Assembly (NCBI GenBank): GCA_009801015.1
Contig: VHZZ01001131.1
Location: forward strand, 98,702-133,210
Reading direction: 5' to 3'
Origin: Silene noctiflora
Taxonomy: Eukaryota > Streptophyta > Magnoliopsida > Caryophyllales > Caryophyllaceae
DNA: 34,509 nt
The translations under genes and the position numbers were made by a program. The notes beneath the pieces are model-generated. The model was given only the letters and a program-made list of their open reading frames with translations, was not told the origin of the DNA and did no database searches. Below, one piece after another: positions 20,225 to 31,279 of the stretch. Position 1 is the stretch's first letter. Every line of letters begins with the position of its first letter.

Positions 20225-21440
20225 ATTGATTGGTGAATGAAAAGAACAGTTGTGTTTTGTAGTAACTTCTTACTAGTAAGAAAAATATACTCCCTCCGTT
20301 CAGATCAATTCTTTACGTTTACTTTTGGCATGAAGAAAATAAGTGATATATGCTTTGAAGTATGAACATAAGAAGAAAAAGTAACTTTTATTTATCTAAA
20401 TGAAAACGTAAATAATTGACTAAGATACTCAAATAAGAAAAACGTAAAGAATTGACCGGGACGATAGGGTATAAAAGCCAAGAAAAATGCAACATGTGAT
20501 ACATAAAACCATAGGAGTATAGGACAGTTTTGTCCATCCATCATTGAGATGGTGGACCTATTTTTTTCTCCCTAAGGAATCAACATTACAAAACACTCTT
20601 GATTTCATCACTGCCATATTATTCTCTATTCTTAGTACAATGTATAAGACTAGTTTTTACTGCTGCTTGATGCATGTGAAACCCCCAAGTGACAACATGT
20701 ATCTTATATCGCGGTCTCGGATGCAAGTCTAACTGTGTGAGAAACGGGGGAGCCTATGAACGTCAGCTAATTCAGGTGGTAAAGTCTGCGTTAATATTAA
20801 ATTTTTGGGTCCCTTTGAAGACACGCAATTTAAAAAAAAAAAAATCACACATTAGTATTCATCTGCATGCGGAGTACTAGTCTGCTACTGTCCATGAGCT
20901 CCATGGATGAATAGTTGCTTAATTTGCTTCAAATCTTTTTGGTCGAATGTCAATATGTCCTGGAATATTCAGAGAGAAGCCGAGAAACATCGAAATATAC
21001 CACAAAGGATGAATGAGAGTGCCAATCAAGAGACAACCGAGTGAGTGTGCATGGCAAGAAGAGATACAGCTCATACATGGCGATTTAAGGGTCACGACTG
21101 AACAAGATCATGTTCAAGTACAACATCGCGTCAGCCGTTTAGTGTGATGCTCAGAAGATATGTTAAGATTGTAGCTCGCTTAACTGTATTCAAATAAATA
21201 TTGTAAAAACATTCATGCCTCACAAACAATGGATATATCATGGTAAGGGCTTGGACGTTCTTACGCCAACCACGCAGATGAGATCTTTGACATAAAGGAA
21301 ACTGCATTCATGCAACATTTTTCGACGCACAAAGGCAAAGGCCAAGTATAAAGTTAAACAAGTACACAGTATATAATCCCAGATATTTTCCACCAAATTC
21401 GTGTACCTACTAACATTCAGTTCTTACAATTCTTTCACCT
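20225..21440 (-). promoter_or_regulatory. Lipase upstream region with a Stowaway insertion, and spacer to the ZFN gene
   Basis: This interval lies upstream of the minus-strand lipase start (20224) and downstream of the ZFN stop (21675). It contains the Stowaway element at 20290-20469. No gene is supported. The 62- and 63-codon frames near 20544-20880 have no recognisable features. Confidence 0.5.
20290..20469. mobile_element. Stowaway-type (Tc1/mariner) MITE just upstream of the lipase start
   Basis: The left end CTCCCTCCGTTCAGATCAAT continues with TCTTTACG. The right end, read in reverse, is CCCTATCGTCCCGGTCAATTC then TTTACG. TA flanks both sides (20288-20289, 20470-20471). The CTCCCTCCGT terminus and TA target are the hallmarks of plant Stowaway elements. 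Its near edge is 65 bp from the lipase ATG, so it may lie in the leader or core promoter. Confidence 0.85.
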
Positions 21441-21674
21441 GCATTTTATTCACTCCAAAAAATCATCTCATCCCTGGCTATACATTCCAAATGCAGGTGA
21501 AAAGACGGTATGACATCAAGATAAAGGGATGACAATGAAGCCATGCACAAAAAAGATGCATTTTCTTCGACATGAACAGCACCGGAATGAACCAGAGCAA
21601 AACAAAAGGGCAAAAAAGAAAATTCCGCAGTGTATTTTTCTCGACAATTGAGGGTGGAAAAAGACAGGTTTACT

Positions 21675-24600
21675 TCAATCAGACTGGTCCTGAGGAATTT
21701 CAGCAGTTGCAGGATTCGGCTGATCATCTTCAGGGGAATCTTCTACATGCTTTGGCCCACAGCCGTGACGTGTTTCAGGTTTCTGTATCCAGTCAGTGAT
21801 CTTTACTGATGTTGAGCGAGAGGTTTCGGTTGAGTTGCAAATGGTCATGTTCCTAAAATATGGTTGGTTTAATCCTTGTACAAAGGGCATCCCCAAGTAG
21901 TAGCCTGAGATATATCCAGCAATTGGGTGGTTATATTTGCAAGTCGGACCGTTTCTGCAGATACCATATGAGCTGAAATGAGCACATATGTTTTCCCCCT
22001 GCAAAACCAATAATGAGTTGTTTAATAAATCACCCGAAATCCAGTAGGAAAATCAAAACAAACCCGAGTTTGCCACCCTATATATGCAATCTGCCTGTTT
22101 GGCTACTTGTCACTTTGCCAACTACAGTAAGCATACACAACATTTCTCCCACCCCTCGAAGGCTTTCTATAACGAGGTAAGGGGTCCGGATGTATGTCAT
22201 ATTCCCATGCCAAGAACACAAGATGACATGAAACTTTTCCGCCAATACAATACTACTTTGGAAATCTTTGACTCAAAGCCCAAAGCCAATGAATATATAA
22301 AGTTTGTCCAATACTCTAGGTGATTAAACGATGTCGACTTTAACTAATATTTTCTCACAATTTACATTACCTATGAATTTAAAAATATCGATAATACAAA
22401 AATACCTTTTTTGATTAAAAAATGACAAGTTTTGAATTGAATATCTACTTGCGGTGGAGATATTAATGGTCAAAGTTGATAAAGGTTGACTACGAAAGTC
22501 AAACGGGACAATAAAATCAGATGGATGCAGTAACTTTCTATCCCCCCCCCCTCCCCCCTAAAATCGCGCCACTGTCAGGCTAGCATATACATGACCTAAA
22601 CCTTAGGCAACAGGAATGAAAGAGCAAGAAATTACTGGTCTCAATGGGAAGCCATGAGGGCCTAAGCTGTAAGCAATCTTTTCTTTTGGATGATAGAACT
22701 TGCATTTTGAACCATATTTGCAACCCTCGTTGCTCATAAAAAATCGGCACACCTCTGGCTGATCAGGTCTCTGAGGAAGGTTAGCCATGATCGACCAATC
22801 AGCCTGTCCACCAGTAACCAGCTCACCTGGATTCTTCGATGTATAAACAAGATTCGTCCCTATGGCAGAGCTATTTCCCTGCTTAAATAAAAATGCAGGG
22901 TACATTAAACAAAACTCCGTGTGTCCCGATCAATAACTTACTTTTGTTTCTCGATTAGTTTTTTATTTAAGCACATGTCAGTGTACTGTGTACTAAGGAC
23001 TCTCGCACTCTTTCTCCGCAACACAAAACATGCATAAAAAGGAAATGTCAAGAACTGACCAGGAGTCAGGGACAGATCAAATGGAACATGTAAACTCAAT
23101 ACAAATATGATAAAATGTTGGCATAATGGGAAGTGCGATTCTCCATCAACACAGGCTAACTGAATATATGAATAGACATGTCGATGGTTAATGAATTCAG
23201 GATAAATATTTTTAAGGGAACCAAATGTAAAGCACTGCTCAGTAAAAGTCTTCTGAATAGGTATATGAATAGACATGTCGATAGTTAATGAATTCAGGAT
23301 AAATATTTTTAAGGGAACCAAATGTAAAGCACTGCTCAATAAAAGTCTTCCAAATCATCAGTTACAGTCCAGCATCCGACATGTCTGATATTGCCTATGG
23401 AAAGCATATGCTAATTTCCTACACATTCATCAAAACATCTGAAAGAAAAAGAGCCACCCGATCTATCTTAGCTCATCAATAGTCACAGGAAAAAAAAAGT
23501 TCGTTTTTTTTTTTAAATTCATTACATCACATTAGATACCTCACAGTTGAGTAAAAGCAAACACATTAGAAACATTGCCAAATAGGACAATTTAGGTGAA
23601 TATTAGCAAGCTTTCATTTCTCCGAGAAGGGAAGTCGAATTGAAACACAATATAATGCCATAACAAACCCTGGAGAGGATCTTTGAAGAAAGATCAGAAA
23701 CCTAAAAATATTAGAGTTAGTCTGCCGAGAGGCGGCCTCACATTAAAATTATGTGTGTGAGGCCAGCCCATCTAAATAAAGTTACCATGAGTCTAATCAT
23801 GAGAGTATGAGACAATCTCATATGAAAATTTGCGAACAAAAAGAACTAGACTTACCAGATAACCGTTCCAGTTAGGTGTAGCAACAGCACCTTGTACAGC
23901 AGGGATGAAATATGGCATATAAGACGGTTGACCAGGAAAGTAAGAAGAACTAGTCCATGGCCATGCTGGCAATGACCCAACATAAGGCATGACAGGTGAA
24001 GGCAAATATGCGCCCGTTCCTACAGCAGTAGTAGCTCCTGATACTGCAGGTAAAGCAGTCTCGACTGAAGTGGGTTCAGGGTGATCAAACTTGCATGCTG
24101 CTCCATACTTGCACTTCAGGTATTTCATGTAAAAAGTGCAAGCCTGCTCCTCCTAAATGTAATTCAACCAATTTCATTGAATTTAATGATACACAATTAA
24201 TTCCTAGTTAACTCCCTCCATTCCATATATAGAGTCCCTGTTTCCGTCTATGGAGTACCCTAGTAAAATAAAGAAGCGAACTCCTACTATCCCTAGTTAA
24301 GTAACATGATGGCAATGGTTTATGTGGTATTTTTACATGTAAATTCTTCAAGTGAAGGATAATGATAAAGTTTCATCAATGAACTTTAAATATAACTTCT
24401 AATCAATCAAATAATGAAAATGTAAATGGGGAATGGAGAGAGCGAAATTCTACGAAATTAAAGAGATACACCTTGCGGAGAGGTAGACCCAAACTATTAA
24501 GTGAAACCTCTTCAGCGCGACGCCTCCATGAAGGGTGATTATACTTGCAGTGTGAGCCATAATTGCATGAACCAGTCTTCATAAAAAACTGTCAAATTCA

Positions 24601-26803
24601 ACCAATCAGTTCTAGGGTTTGTTTGGGGTACAATATCGAGTTAATAAGTGCAAAGCAAGTAATGTAAAATTAAAAATTGATAGAGAAATACTTAGAAAGT
24701 AGTTCTTCAATCCATCCACTACAGGACGGACTGATGGACAGATGAAAAAAAGGAAGTAAATTATTGACAAGAAAAACAAAGAGGGTTGCATTTTTCTGAG
24801 GTGAACTGCATGGTTTTATACTGATTCACGTCATACCCGATCCAACCCAAAAGAGCAGTAAATGGAGTGACATTTAATAAAGTTGCCTAATAGAGCGCAT
24901 GTATTTCACCGATGTGAAAACACATCGATACCTGTCCAACTTCGACAATATATGTCGTGATCAAACCCAAATTATCTCAAATACACAAGCGACAATTACG
25001 AGTTTACGACAAACAGAAATCTCACAGTGAGTGACAGTACAAACATAAAGAAAAAGCCAATGTGTTTGGAATATGGCATTAGAAATCCCCAAAATTACCA
25101 AGTAAACATTTCTACTGAATAATAACTATAAATTCCCACTTCTGCGCACAAAGGAACTCTTTTTAGTTACTTTTCAATGTCAAAAGAAAATCGACGGACA
25201 ACATATAACAAGTTCAATGAACTTCAGAAAACAGAAAGAAAGTGGGTTCCAACTTCCAAGTCCCTCCTACATCTACATCACATTACGTTAAACAAGCAAA
25301 TGTCGTAAAGTCATTTAGGGGTGATACTCACGAGTCATGACGCAGTTTCATACGTTTCGACACATCAAAACTATCCGATTCTTCCCTGGTCCCAGAGACC
25401 AGTTCACTCAAAAACTGGTTTCAACATAGTAAAAAGAAAAAGGGCTCCACCTCCAACAAAATTGGCATGTTTATAATAAACAAAAATGCATCCAAACAAA
25501 TATGAAGGAGAGAAAGAAGATAAAAGGAAAACAAATATATACCCCACAATCAGGTTTTCCTTCTCTTTGGGGTAGTTGATCACTCTGCAAAAACACATAC
25601 ATCATGACATTAACATCCAAACAATTTCCAACTTCATATATTACAGGCCGTCAAATAAATTTGAGAGTCGCAGTTCCAAAAAACCGTTCTGAAGCCCCAT
25701 ATAATAGAAAAAAAAAGCTTACTTTTTCTAGTAGATGATACTTGAAAGTGGACATTTAACTAACAAATTAGACATTAAAAAGTTGAAGGCCTCGAAACTT
25801 TGAACTTGCTATTAGACGGTCCTATAACTCTTGTAAGACCATTGTAAACTAGTTGTACAGGTACAACGGTCTACACCTAACTTTTGAAAGGTCTTAATTT
25901 AAGACAGTCTTAAGCAAGCCTAACCTATTACTATTACTATTACAACAGTCTTGCACAATAATTTTTCGTTGCGTTAAAATCAACAAAAAGAAAAGGGGAA
26001 GAACATGATCATGAAAATATTTGAAAAAATTATAAAAAATACCTGAGAAAAACGGGGAGGGTGATTAAAATGGCAATTAGCACCATAACCACATCCACCG
26101 TTCCTTAAATAAAACAGACAATCCGGTTCACCAGGACGATATGGATATTCTATTGATTCATCAAATTCTTCTTTCGTTATTTTCATCTTCGAAATTCCTT
26201 CTGTTCAAAGATAATTAAGAAATCGTCTCTCTTAAGAATTTGTGCATAATTAATAAATTAACCATTAAACAGTTAAACAAATCCCACATTGTAAACATTA
26301 AAAAAAATCAATACTTTATTAAACTAACACAAACCCACTTCACTATAATTAATCATCTTTAATAAGCTGCACGTTTTTATTAATCGGCTAGTCCTTTGTT
26401 AGACGGTTTTACACAAAGATAGTGTAGAACGGATCCAAATCACAAGAAATTCACGGGTTTTACAATATACCGTACAGTAAAAAATAAACCATAGTGGAGT
26501 ACAAAAAAAGAAACTGTCACACAACAAAACATAGATCATACTAGTAAAACAATTAATTATTTTAATATACGATACGATAAAGATCATAACCAGCGCCGAA
26601 CAAAGGGGACTAGCATGAATAAAAGTTTCGAAATTTTTAGTTAAATTTTCGAGATCACTTTATTAAATTACCCATTCGTCTCCTAACCGTAAATCCTGAT
26701 TACGCCACGGATCCTATCGTAACATTGAATATATGATTAGAAAGAACAAACCTTTGATGTTATCAACATCAGTATTGCTGTGGTTTTGGAGATTATCAGG
26801 CAT
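21675..26803 (-). CDS. CCCH zinc-finger protein, ZFN type, five fingers
   Basis: Seven exons in transcription order: 26803-26752, 26200-26043, 25584-25543, 24588-24472, 24152-23856, 22878-22636 and 21998-21675. They join in phase to 410 codons. Plant ZFN-type proteins are thought to bind nucleic acid, in several cases RNA, often in the nucleus. Five C-X8-C-X5-C-X3-H fingers are complete: Cys/His at 45/54/60/64, 83/92/98/102, 128/137/143/147, 266/275/281/285 and 308/317/323/327. Each of fingers 1, 2 and 4 is preceded by a P-[ED]-x0-1-C or PD-C lead ([21 protein letters not shown]). A Pro/Tyr/Ala-rich linker of about 120 residues separates fingers 3 and 4, as is usual. The second finger is split by a 954-bp intron right after its first Cys-Gly. 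I cannot tell which ZFN paralogue it is. Confidence 0.94.
22120..22203 (-). mobile_element. SINE-like fragment in ZFN intron 6
   Basis: On the plus strand it reads ACAACATTTCTCCCACCCCT, CGAAGGCTTTCTATAACGAGG and TAAGGGGTCCGGATGTATG. It is colinear with 19885-19972 and inverted to 15561-15640. Orientation is sense relative to the ZFN gene. Confidence 0.45.
22440..22533. mobile_element. Degenerate Stowaway-type end in ZFN intron 6
   Basis: TGGTCAAAGTTGATAAAGG (22469), then GTCAAACGGGACAATAAAAT (22498) and a terminal 'atggatgcagta', looks like the right end of a Stowaway-type MITE (normally '..gggacggagggagta'). The left end was not identified with confidence. Confidence 0.4.
22542..22558. repeat. 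Poly-C tract
   Basis: C10-T-C6 in an AT-rich intron (ZFN intron 6). On the coding (minus) strand it is a G run, which could form a G-rich structure in the pre-mRNA. Confidence 0.85.
23165..23350. repeat. Tandem duplication of a 97-bp unit in ZFN intron 5
   Basis: TATATGAATAGACATGTCGA starts at 23165 and again at 23262. The copies stay aligned to AAAAGTCTTC (23244-23253 and 23341-23350) with only a few differences (for example GATGG/GATAG and CTCAG/CTCAA). That is about 1.9 copies with a period of 97 bp. The high identity suggests a recent duplication. It is intronic and non-coding. Confidence 0.9.
24211..24443. mobile_element. Probable degenerate Stowaway-type MITE in ZFN intron 4
   Basis: The left side ACTCCCTCCATTCCATATAT is partly mirrored by GGGGAATGGAGAGAG near 24427-24441. 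The CTCCCTCC word and the inverted arrangement fit Stowaway. The ends and the TA target are not clean. Confidence 0.45.
25803..25920. repeat. 'agacggtc' foldback-family remnant in ZFN intron 2
   Basis: TTAGACGGTCCTATAACTCT (25812) and AATTTAAGACAGTCTTAAGC (25896), with further 'taagacc' and 'ggtcta' words between them, resemble the dispersed foldback family. Ends are uncertain. Confidence 0.4.
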
Positions 26804-27259
26804 TGTTGATGAATGATGATCAACAAAAAAAAGGGAAATTTTTAATTTTAAAAAAATTATTAGACAAAAATAAGACAAACCCACTTTAAATTAACAAAAC
26901 CCAACAAGGAATTGGACAACTTTCCGATGAATGTGAGATTAATTTAGAGAAAAAGGGAAGTGAGAGAAACTGAAGAAGGAAATAAAAAGAAAGAGAAATT
27001 AAATAATTTATTATTAAAACTTAAAAACTGGAGGTTTTATACTTTTTATATGAGAAAGTTTTATGTAAGACAATAGTATAAACGGATCCAAGCAGACAAG
27101 CACAACCGTATTAGTAAGTAAAAAGGGTTATTAAAAGAAACTTTTTTACGATAAATTTAGGTAAAACGGTCTTATATAAGTATTTTTTTTTTTTTTTTAT
27201 ATTGTTTATGTTGTAAGTTGTAGTATTAGTTGAAGTGAAAGTTTGTATATATTTATACT

Positions 27260-27333
27260 CATTATCAAATTTGGAAATAAATTGGACACTAGCGTGCATT
27301 ATCAAATTTGGAAATAAATTGGACACTAGCGTG
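27260..27333. repeat. Perfect tandem duplication, 37-bp unit x2
   Basis: CATTATCAAATTTGGAAATA followed by AATTGGACACTAGCGTG occurs at 27260-27296 and again, without a mismatch, at 27297-27333. It lies about 460 bp upstream of the ZFN start and may be polymorphic in copy number. Confidence 0.95.
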
Positions 27334-27398
27334 CAATAAGATTTGGAAAATAAGAAAAAAAAAAAATCCATGTTGAATAATTGTTGATAGGTGTGGTA

Positions 27399-27421
27399 CA
27401 TTATTATTATTATTATTATTT
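27399..27421. repeat. (ATT)n microsatellite
   Basis: Uninterrupted ATT/TTA triplets, about seven copies. Confidence 0.9.
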
Positions 27422-28646
27422 AATGTAATATATCTACCTTGTTATCAATATATATATAAATATAGTACAAGTATTTATTATTAGTATAATTGATTGATGA
27501 AAATTAGATGGGTTGATTTATTTTTGTTAGAGAAAGAGGTGGTATTTATGTTGAAAAAAACATGGTTAGGTATAAATGTCTTCGATTTTGGGTGTGATTT
27601 TGGGAATATATTTTGTACTGATGCAGATTCTTTGTTTTATTTTCATATTTTTGTATTTGCATGTAATAAAAAAATTGTTTGAATTATATTAAGTGAATGA
27701 TGAGTCAGAAGGTGAAGGAAGGTGTTGTGTGTTAGGAGACATAATATAGAACACGAAAATATGATGGACGATTTGTGTCATTAAGATTATGTTAATTATA
27801 ATTATAATATTATATTTAGTGGTTTTGGAAAAAAAAAATTAGTCAAAAGGAGAAAATTATTCTTGGTTGTGGAATTAATCTGAGGCCACTAGTTACTAAA
27901 AGTGATAGCCAAGCCTTTTAAAGTTGGTAAAACTTATTTGAGGGCGATAAAATAATTTTCGATATGGTAAGTCAATACGATAGTATTAGGAGTGTTATTT
28001 ATTTTTCTAGTTTTAAAAGTTGTATTATGTGATATTATTATCTTTGTTAAGTAAGTTATTATTTGAATGAATTTCAATTTTGATGAGATTAAAACAAATG
28101 AAAATTCTCGTTCATGACTTCATAACTATAAATGCTTGAATAGTCGAGTCATTGCAAACTAAAGTATATACTTAAGTTGAAATTACCAAAATCGAAGATG
28201 ATCTAAAATCTAAAGCGACGCCAAACATACCAACATTGTTTGAATTTTGAGATTATGGTATTAAAATAAAACGTAAATCAAAGTTAGAAATAGATAACAA
28301 CATTAAATTAGAGGATAACGCTTGACTAAAATCGAACTTAAACTAAAATCAAGTAGAAACACCGAAAACAATTAACCAAATAAAATCTAAACGAAACAAT
28401 CTAAACTGAAACCTAGCACAATCGAATAAACATCCTACCAAGAAATACAAAAACTACACTTTGGTTTTTGGTAAACATATGTTGAAAGATCTTTTTAACA
28501 TATTTAAGACTTTTAGTATGTTTGACTAATCAATATATTAATTTAGTAATTTGGTGTTTAAACAACATATTTATTATTTAGGCTCAATATGTTGATTTAC
28601 AACATGTACAACATGCTGCTTACCCTGATTTAAATATGTTGGTTAA

Positions 28647-29390
28647 GGCTCCGTTTGGCAGCGCAAATCAGGCTCAAGTAGCTTTTTTGCCAAAAGAATC
28701 AGGTACCTTATTTTTTTTAGAGTGTTAGGCAACTACCTTTTTTGACCAAAAAAAAATACCTGAAATAAAATGCTATTTCATGTAGCATTTGGAAAATCAG
28801 GTACCTGATTCTTTTTTATCTACCAATTTTACCCCTTGTTTTTTTAATGCGTCAAATAAAACATCATTCATCAATATTTTCCCAATTAACAAATTGNCGT
28901 CAAACAAAATTTTCAATACAGTTCACCAAAAAAAAATCGAAATTCGTCAAAAGAGAATCAGATTGCTCCACACTTGCTTCTGCGAATAGCCTCATAGAGG
29001 TATCTTACCTTCTTTCTTATTCATTAATAGAGAACTAATTTTGTATCCGTAGAATACATTTTTCGGTGACATTGTTTTGATTTTTTTTCTTTTACCTAAT
29101 TGTGATATGTTAATTATTGTTCTCATTCTCTTTAAAACATTATGACTTTATTACTAATAACGGCAACGACAATAACATAAGAATAATAGCAAAAACATAA
29201 ACGATAGCAATAATAACCATGCCCTTTTACGTCATTTGATCAAATATCAGCTACCTTTTCAGCTAATTTCCAAACACTTTTAATAAAAATTAGCTACCTT
29301 ATCAGCTCCCAATTTTCAGCTACCTTTTCAGATTTCAGGTAACTTTTCAGGTTTCAGGTACCTTTTCAGCTAGTTTTGTCAAACGGAGCC
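28647..29390. mobile_element. Tourist-type (PIF/Harbinger) non-autonomous element, 744 bp
   Basis: The left end is GGCTCCGTTTGGCAGCGCAA. The right end, in reverse, is GGCTCCGTTTGACAAAACTA. TAA flanks both ends (28644-28646, 29391-29393), which is the PIF/Harbinger target duplication. Subterminal zones contain many copies of 'aggtacct' and 'cagctacctt' words. There is no transposase frame; the short open frames inside are not protein-like. The fragment at 1-139 is a relative. Confidence 0.85.
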
Positions 29391-29393
29391 TAA

Positions 29394-29946
29394 ATTTTCT
29401 AAAAAAATCTGTCATTTACAATCTACTTTTACAATCTATCTATTTTTTCTGAAAGTAGTACACACATTATCAAACAAGGCGATAAAAAATAGAATAAAAT
29501 AACAATCGTATAGTTATGAAATCGCTATTGCCAAAAATAGGGAGCAAAGTAGTTTGACAAATTTCACCAACTTTCTTTAATTGGTCAAGTTCAACTTAAA
29601 TTTCCATACTTCTAATACGTAAAGGAGACAATTCTATCATCTCTAACTACATTTTTTACTTTATTTTCCAAGAGTAGAAGTAGTAATTACTCACTATTTT
29701 CCTTTTCACTTTTTTCTCATTAGTATCCATCTTAAGATTTGTTTGAGTTGTTGCAAAAAAAAAAAAATAAAAAAAAAAAAATAAAAAAAATTGTTTGGGT
29801 CAAATATAGTTTTAGGACAAATTGCACTCCTACTACACGTCAATAAATTCAACCTAAAATATTCACTATGGTTAAGTGACCATTGACCAAGTCTGACATT
29901 TAAGTATTCAACAAAGACTATAGAAATAGTAGTAGTATATTCTTAA
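29394..29946. other. AT-rich intergenic stretch
   Basis: No gene is seen. An A-run broken by single Ts at about 29755-29790 is the only conspicuous feature. Confidence 0.5.
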
Positions 29947-30146
29947 CACAAATTCTCGTTGAAGACAGATACTATCCGTCATAAGTTGAAGACAGATAGT
30001 GTCCCTCTCATAATATGCAAGTGACATTAAACATGGATGCTCCATTTCCTACTCACTTGTCCTCCCACTTGTTTTATTGTGAGAGAGACACTATCCGTCT
30101 TCAGCTTGTGATGGATAATGTTCGTCACAAGCAAGACGCTTTGTAT
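29947..30146. mobile_element. 'gacggatagtgtc' foldback MITE, copy A
   Basis: TTGAAGACAGATAGTGTCCC (about 29987) is mirrored by GAGAGACACTATCCGTCTTC (30081). The outer ends, ACACAAATTCTCGTTGAAGAC and TTCGTCACAAGCAAGACGC, are also roughly inverted. The centre, 'tgctccatttcctactcact', is shared with copy B at 31969-32236. Confidence 0.7.
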
Positions 30147-31108
30147 TGTTAATTCGTTTGAGCAAATTATTGTTTCAGACAACCACATTTACGTCTGAGG
30201 ATTCAGACGGAGATATGTGATCATTTTATGGTTAAATATAATCACAATGGTACAACTAGTGTTATAATTTATGGTAACTTGTTTTTTTTAATAATGGTCA
30301 CATTTAGCTGTAAAATGACTATAAAATTTTGTCTTATTATTTCAGACCAAAAGGATCCGTCTATGATAATACCAACTGATTTGTTATATGTACTTTAGTA
30401 GATTTGAGGATTTGACTACACACTCAATTAAGAAATTTATTCAAATATGCCTAACTAACAATTTTAGAATAATAAAAAGTTATATTTGGGTCTGAATTAT
30501 GTAATAAAAAATAAAGACATTTATATATTCTTAGTCACAAGTATGTGACTGTGCAAGATTACCCCTCCTTGTCAAGTTATCGATAAACCATTGTTTCATA
30601 ATAGAATTACAATAAAGTCTCTTACAAGTTTTATTCTTTATCATTTACTCTTAACAATCATTGTACTATTAAGCTTAAAGGGGATATACTGTTTGTTCCT
30701 ATAAATCCAATTTAATTCCGCACATTTCATTTCATTTTTACTCATCATTTGATTTTTAAAAAGAAGTCAAATATAGTTCAACTCAATAGGATCTTATATC
30801 GATTTAGTTCAATTCAATTTAATTCAATTTATATGGCCTCAATTAAACCCAACCAAATTAACCCCACCCAAATAACCCAGCTTGTACCCGATCCAACAAC
30901 TGAACAGAGGACTCAAGCTTGACATGTAACCCAAATCGACAAAACCCAAAAATGATCAAATACCTGAATACCCTGATAATAAAGCCTAGTTCTTTTCTAC
31001 TGAAATAAGCTGAAATGAACTGAACTTAATAAACCTATATGAACTGAAATAAGAGTTAATTTGTGAAGAGATAAGCTGAACTGAACAGAGCTAAAATGAG
31101 CTGTAATT

Positions 31109-31144
<36 letters not shown>

Positions 31145-31279
31145 AATATAGGACCTAACGGACCTTAGCCTAAAACAATCTTATCCAAAATAACGCAACT
31201 TAAACTAGCTAATCCATTTCAACCTGTTTAATCTGCTTCCTGTAGTCTCAAACTCTCAATTCATAAAAAATACGGAGTA
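30147..31279. other. Intergenic stretch with low-complexity repeats
   Basis: No gene is seen. Positions 30830-30960 are Asn/Pro-codon-like 'aaccca' rich. Positions 30995-31112 repeat the word 'gaactgaaataagctgaa' in degenerate form and lead into a run of 30 A residues at 31113-31142. Confidence 0.5.
30995..31142. repeat. Degenerate 'tgaaataagctgaactgaac' repeat ending in A30
   Basis: Imperfect repeats of TGAACTGAAATAAG and AGCTGAACTGAAC are followed directly by an uninterrupted A run (31113-31142). The arrangement resembles a retroposed sequence with a tail, but no target duplication was found. Confidence 0.6.

Larger units (their letters stand above)
26804..28640 (-). promoter_or_regulatory. 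ZFN upstream region and AT-rich intergenic spacer
   Basis: The first ~200 bp upstream of the minus-strand ZFN start are A/G-rich on the plus strand (26940-27000), giving a C/T-rich leader as is common in plant genes. Beyond about 27050 I see only AT-rich DNA with 'taagaca'/'aaacggtctta' foldback remnants (27053, 27165), a tandem repeat at 27260 and an ATT microsatellite. No gene is supported. Confidence 0.5.

Noticed and set aside
22938-23339. 133-codon minus-strand frame in ZFN intron 5
   Set aside because: It contains the 97-bp tandem repeat translated twice and lies wholly within an intron flanked by in-phase exons.
27111-27401. 96-codon minus-strand frame
   Set aside because: Composition is AT-rich with Lys/Phe/Asn runs and it overlaps the 37-bp duplication; it is a chance frame.
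28789-29038. Transposase remnants in the 744-bp Tourist-type element
   Set aside because: The frames are short, Lys/Phe/Asn-rich, and show no DDE or MADF-like motif.
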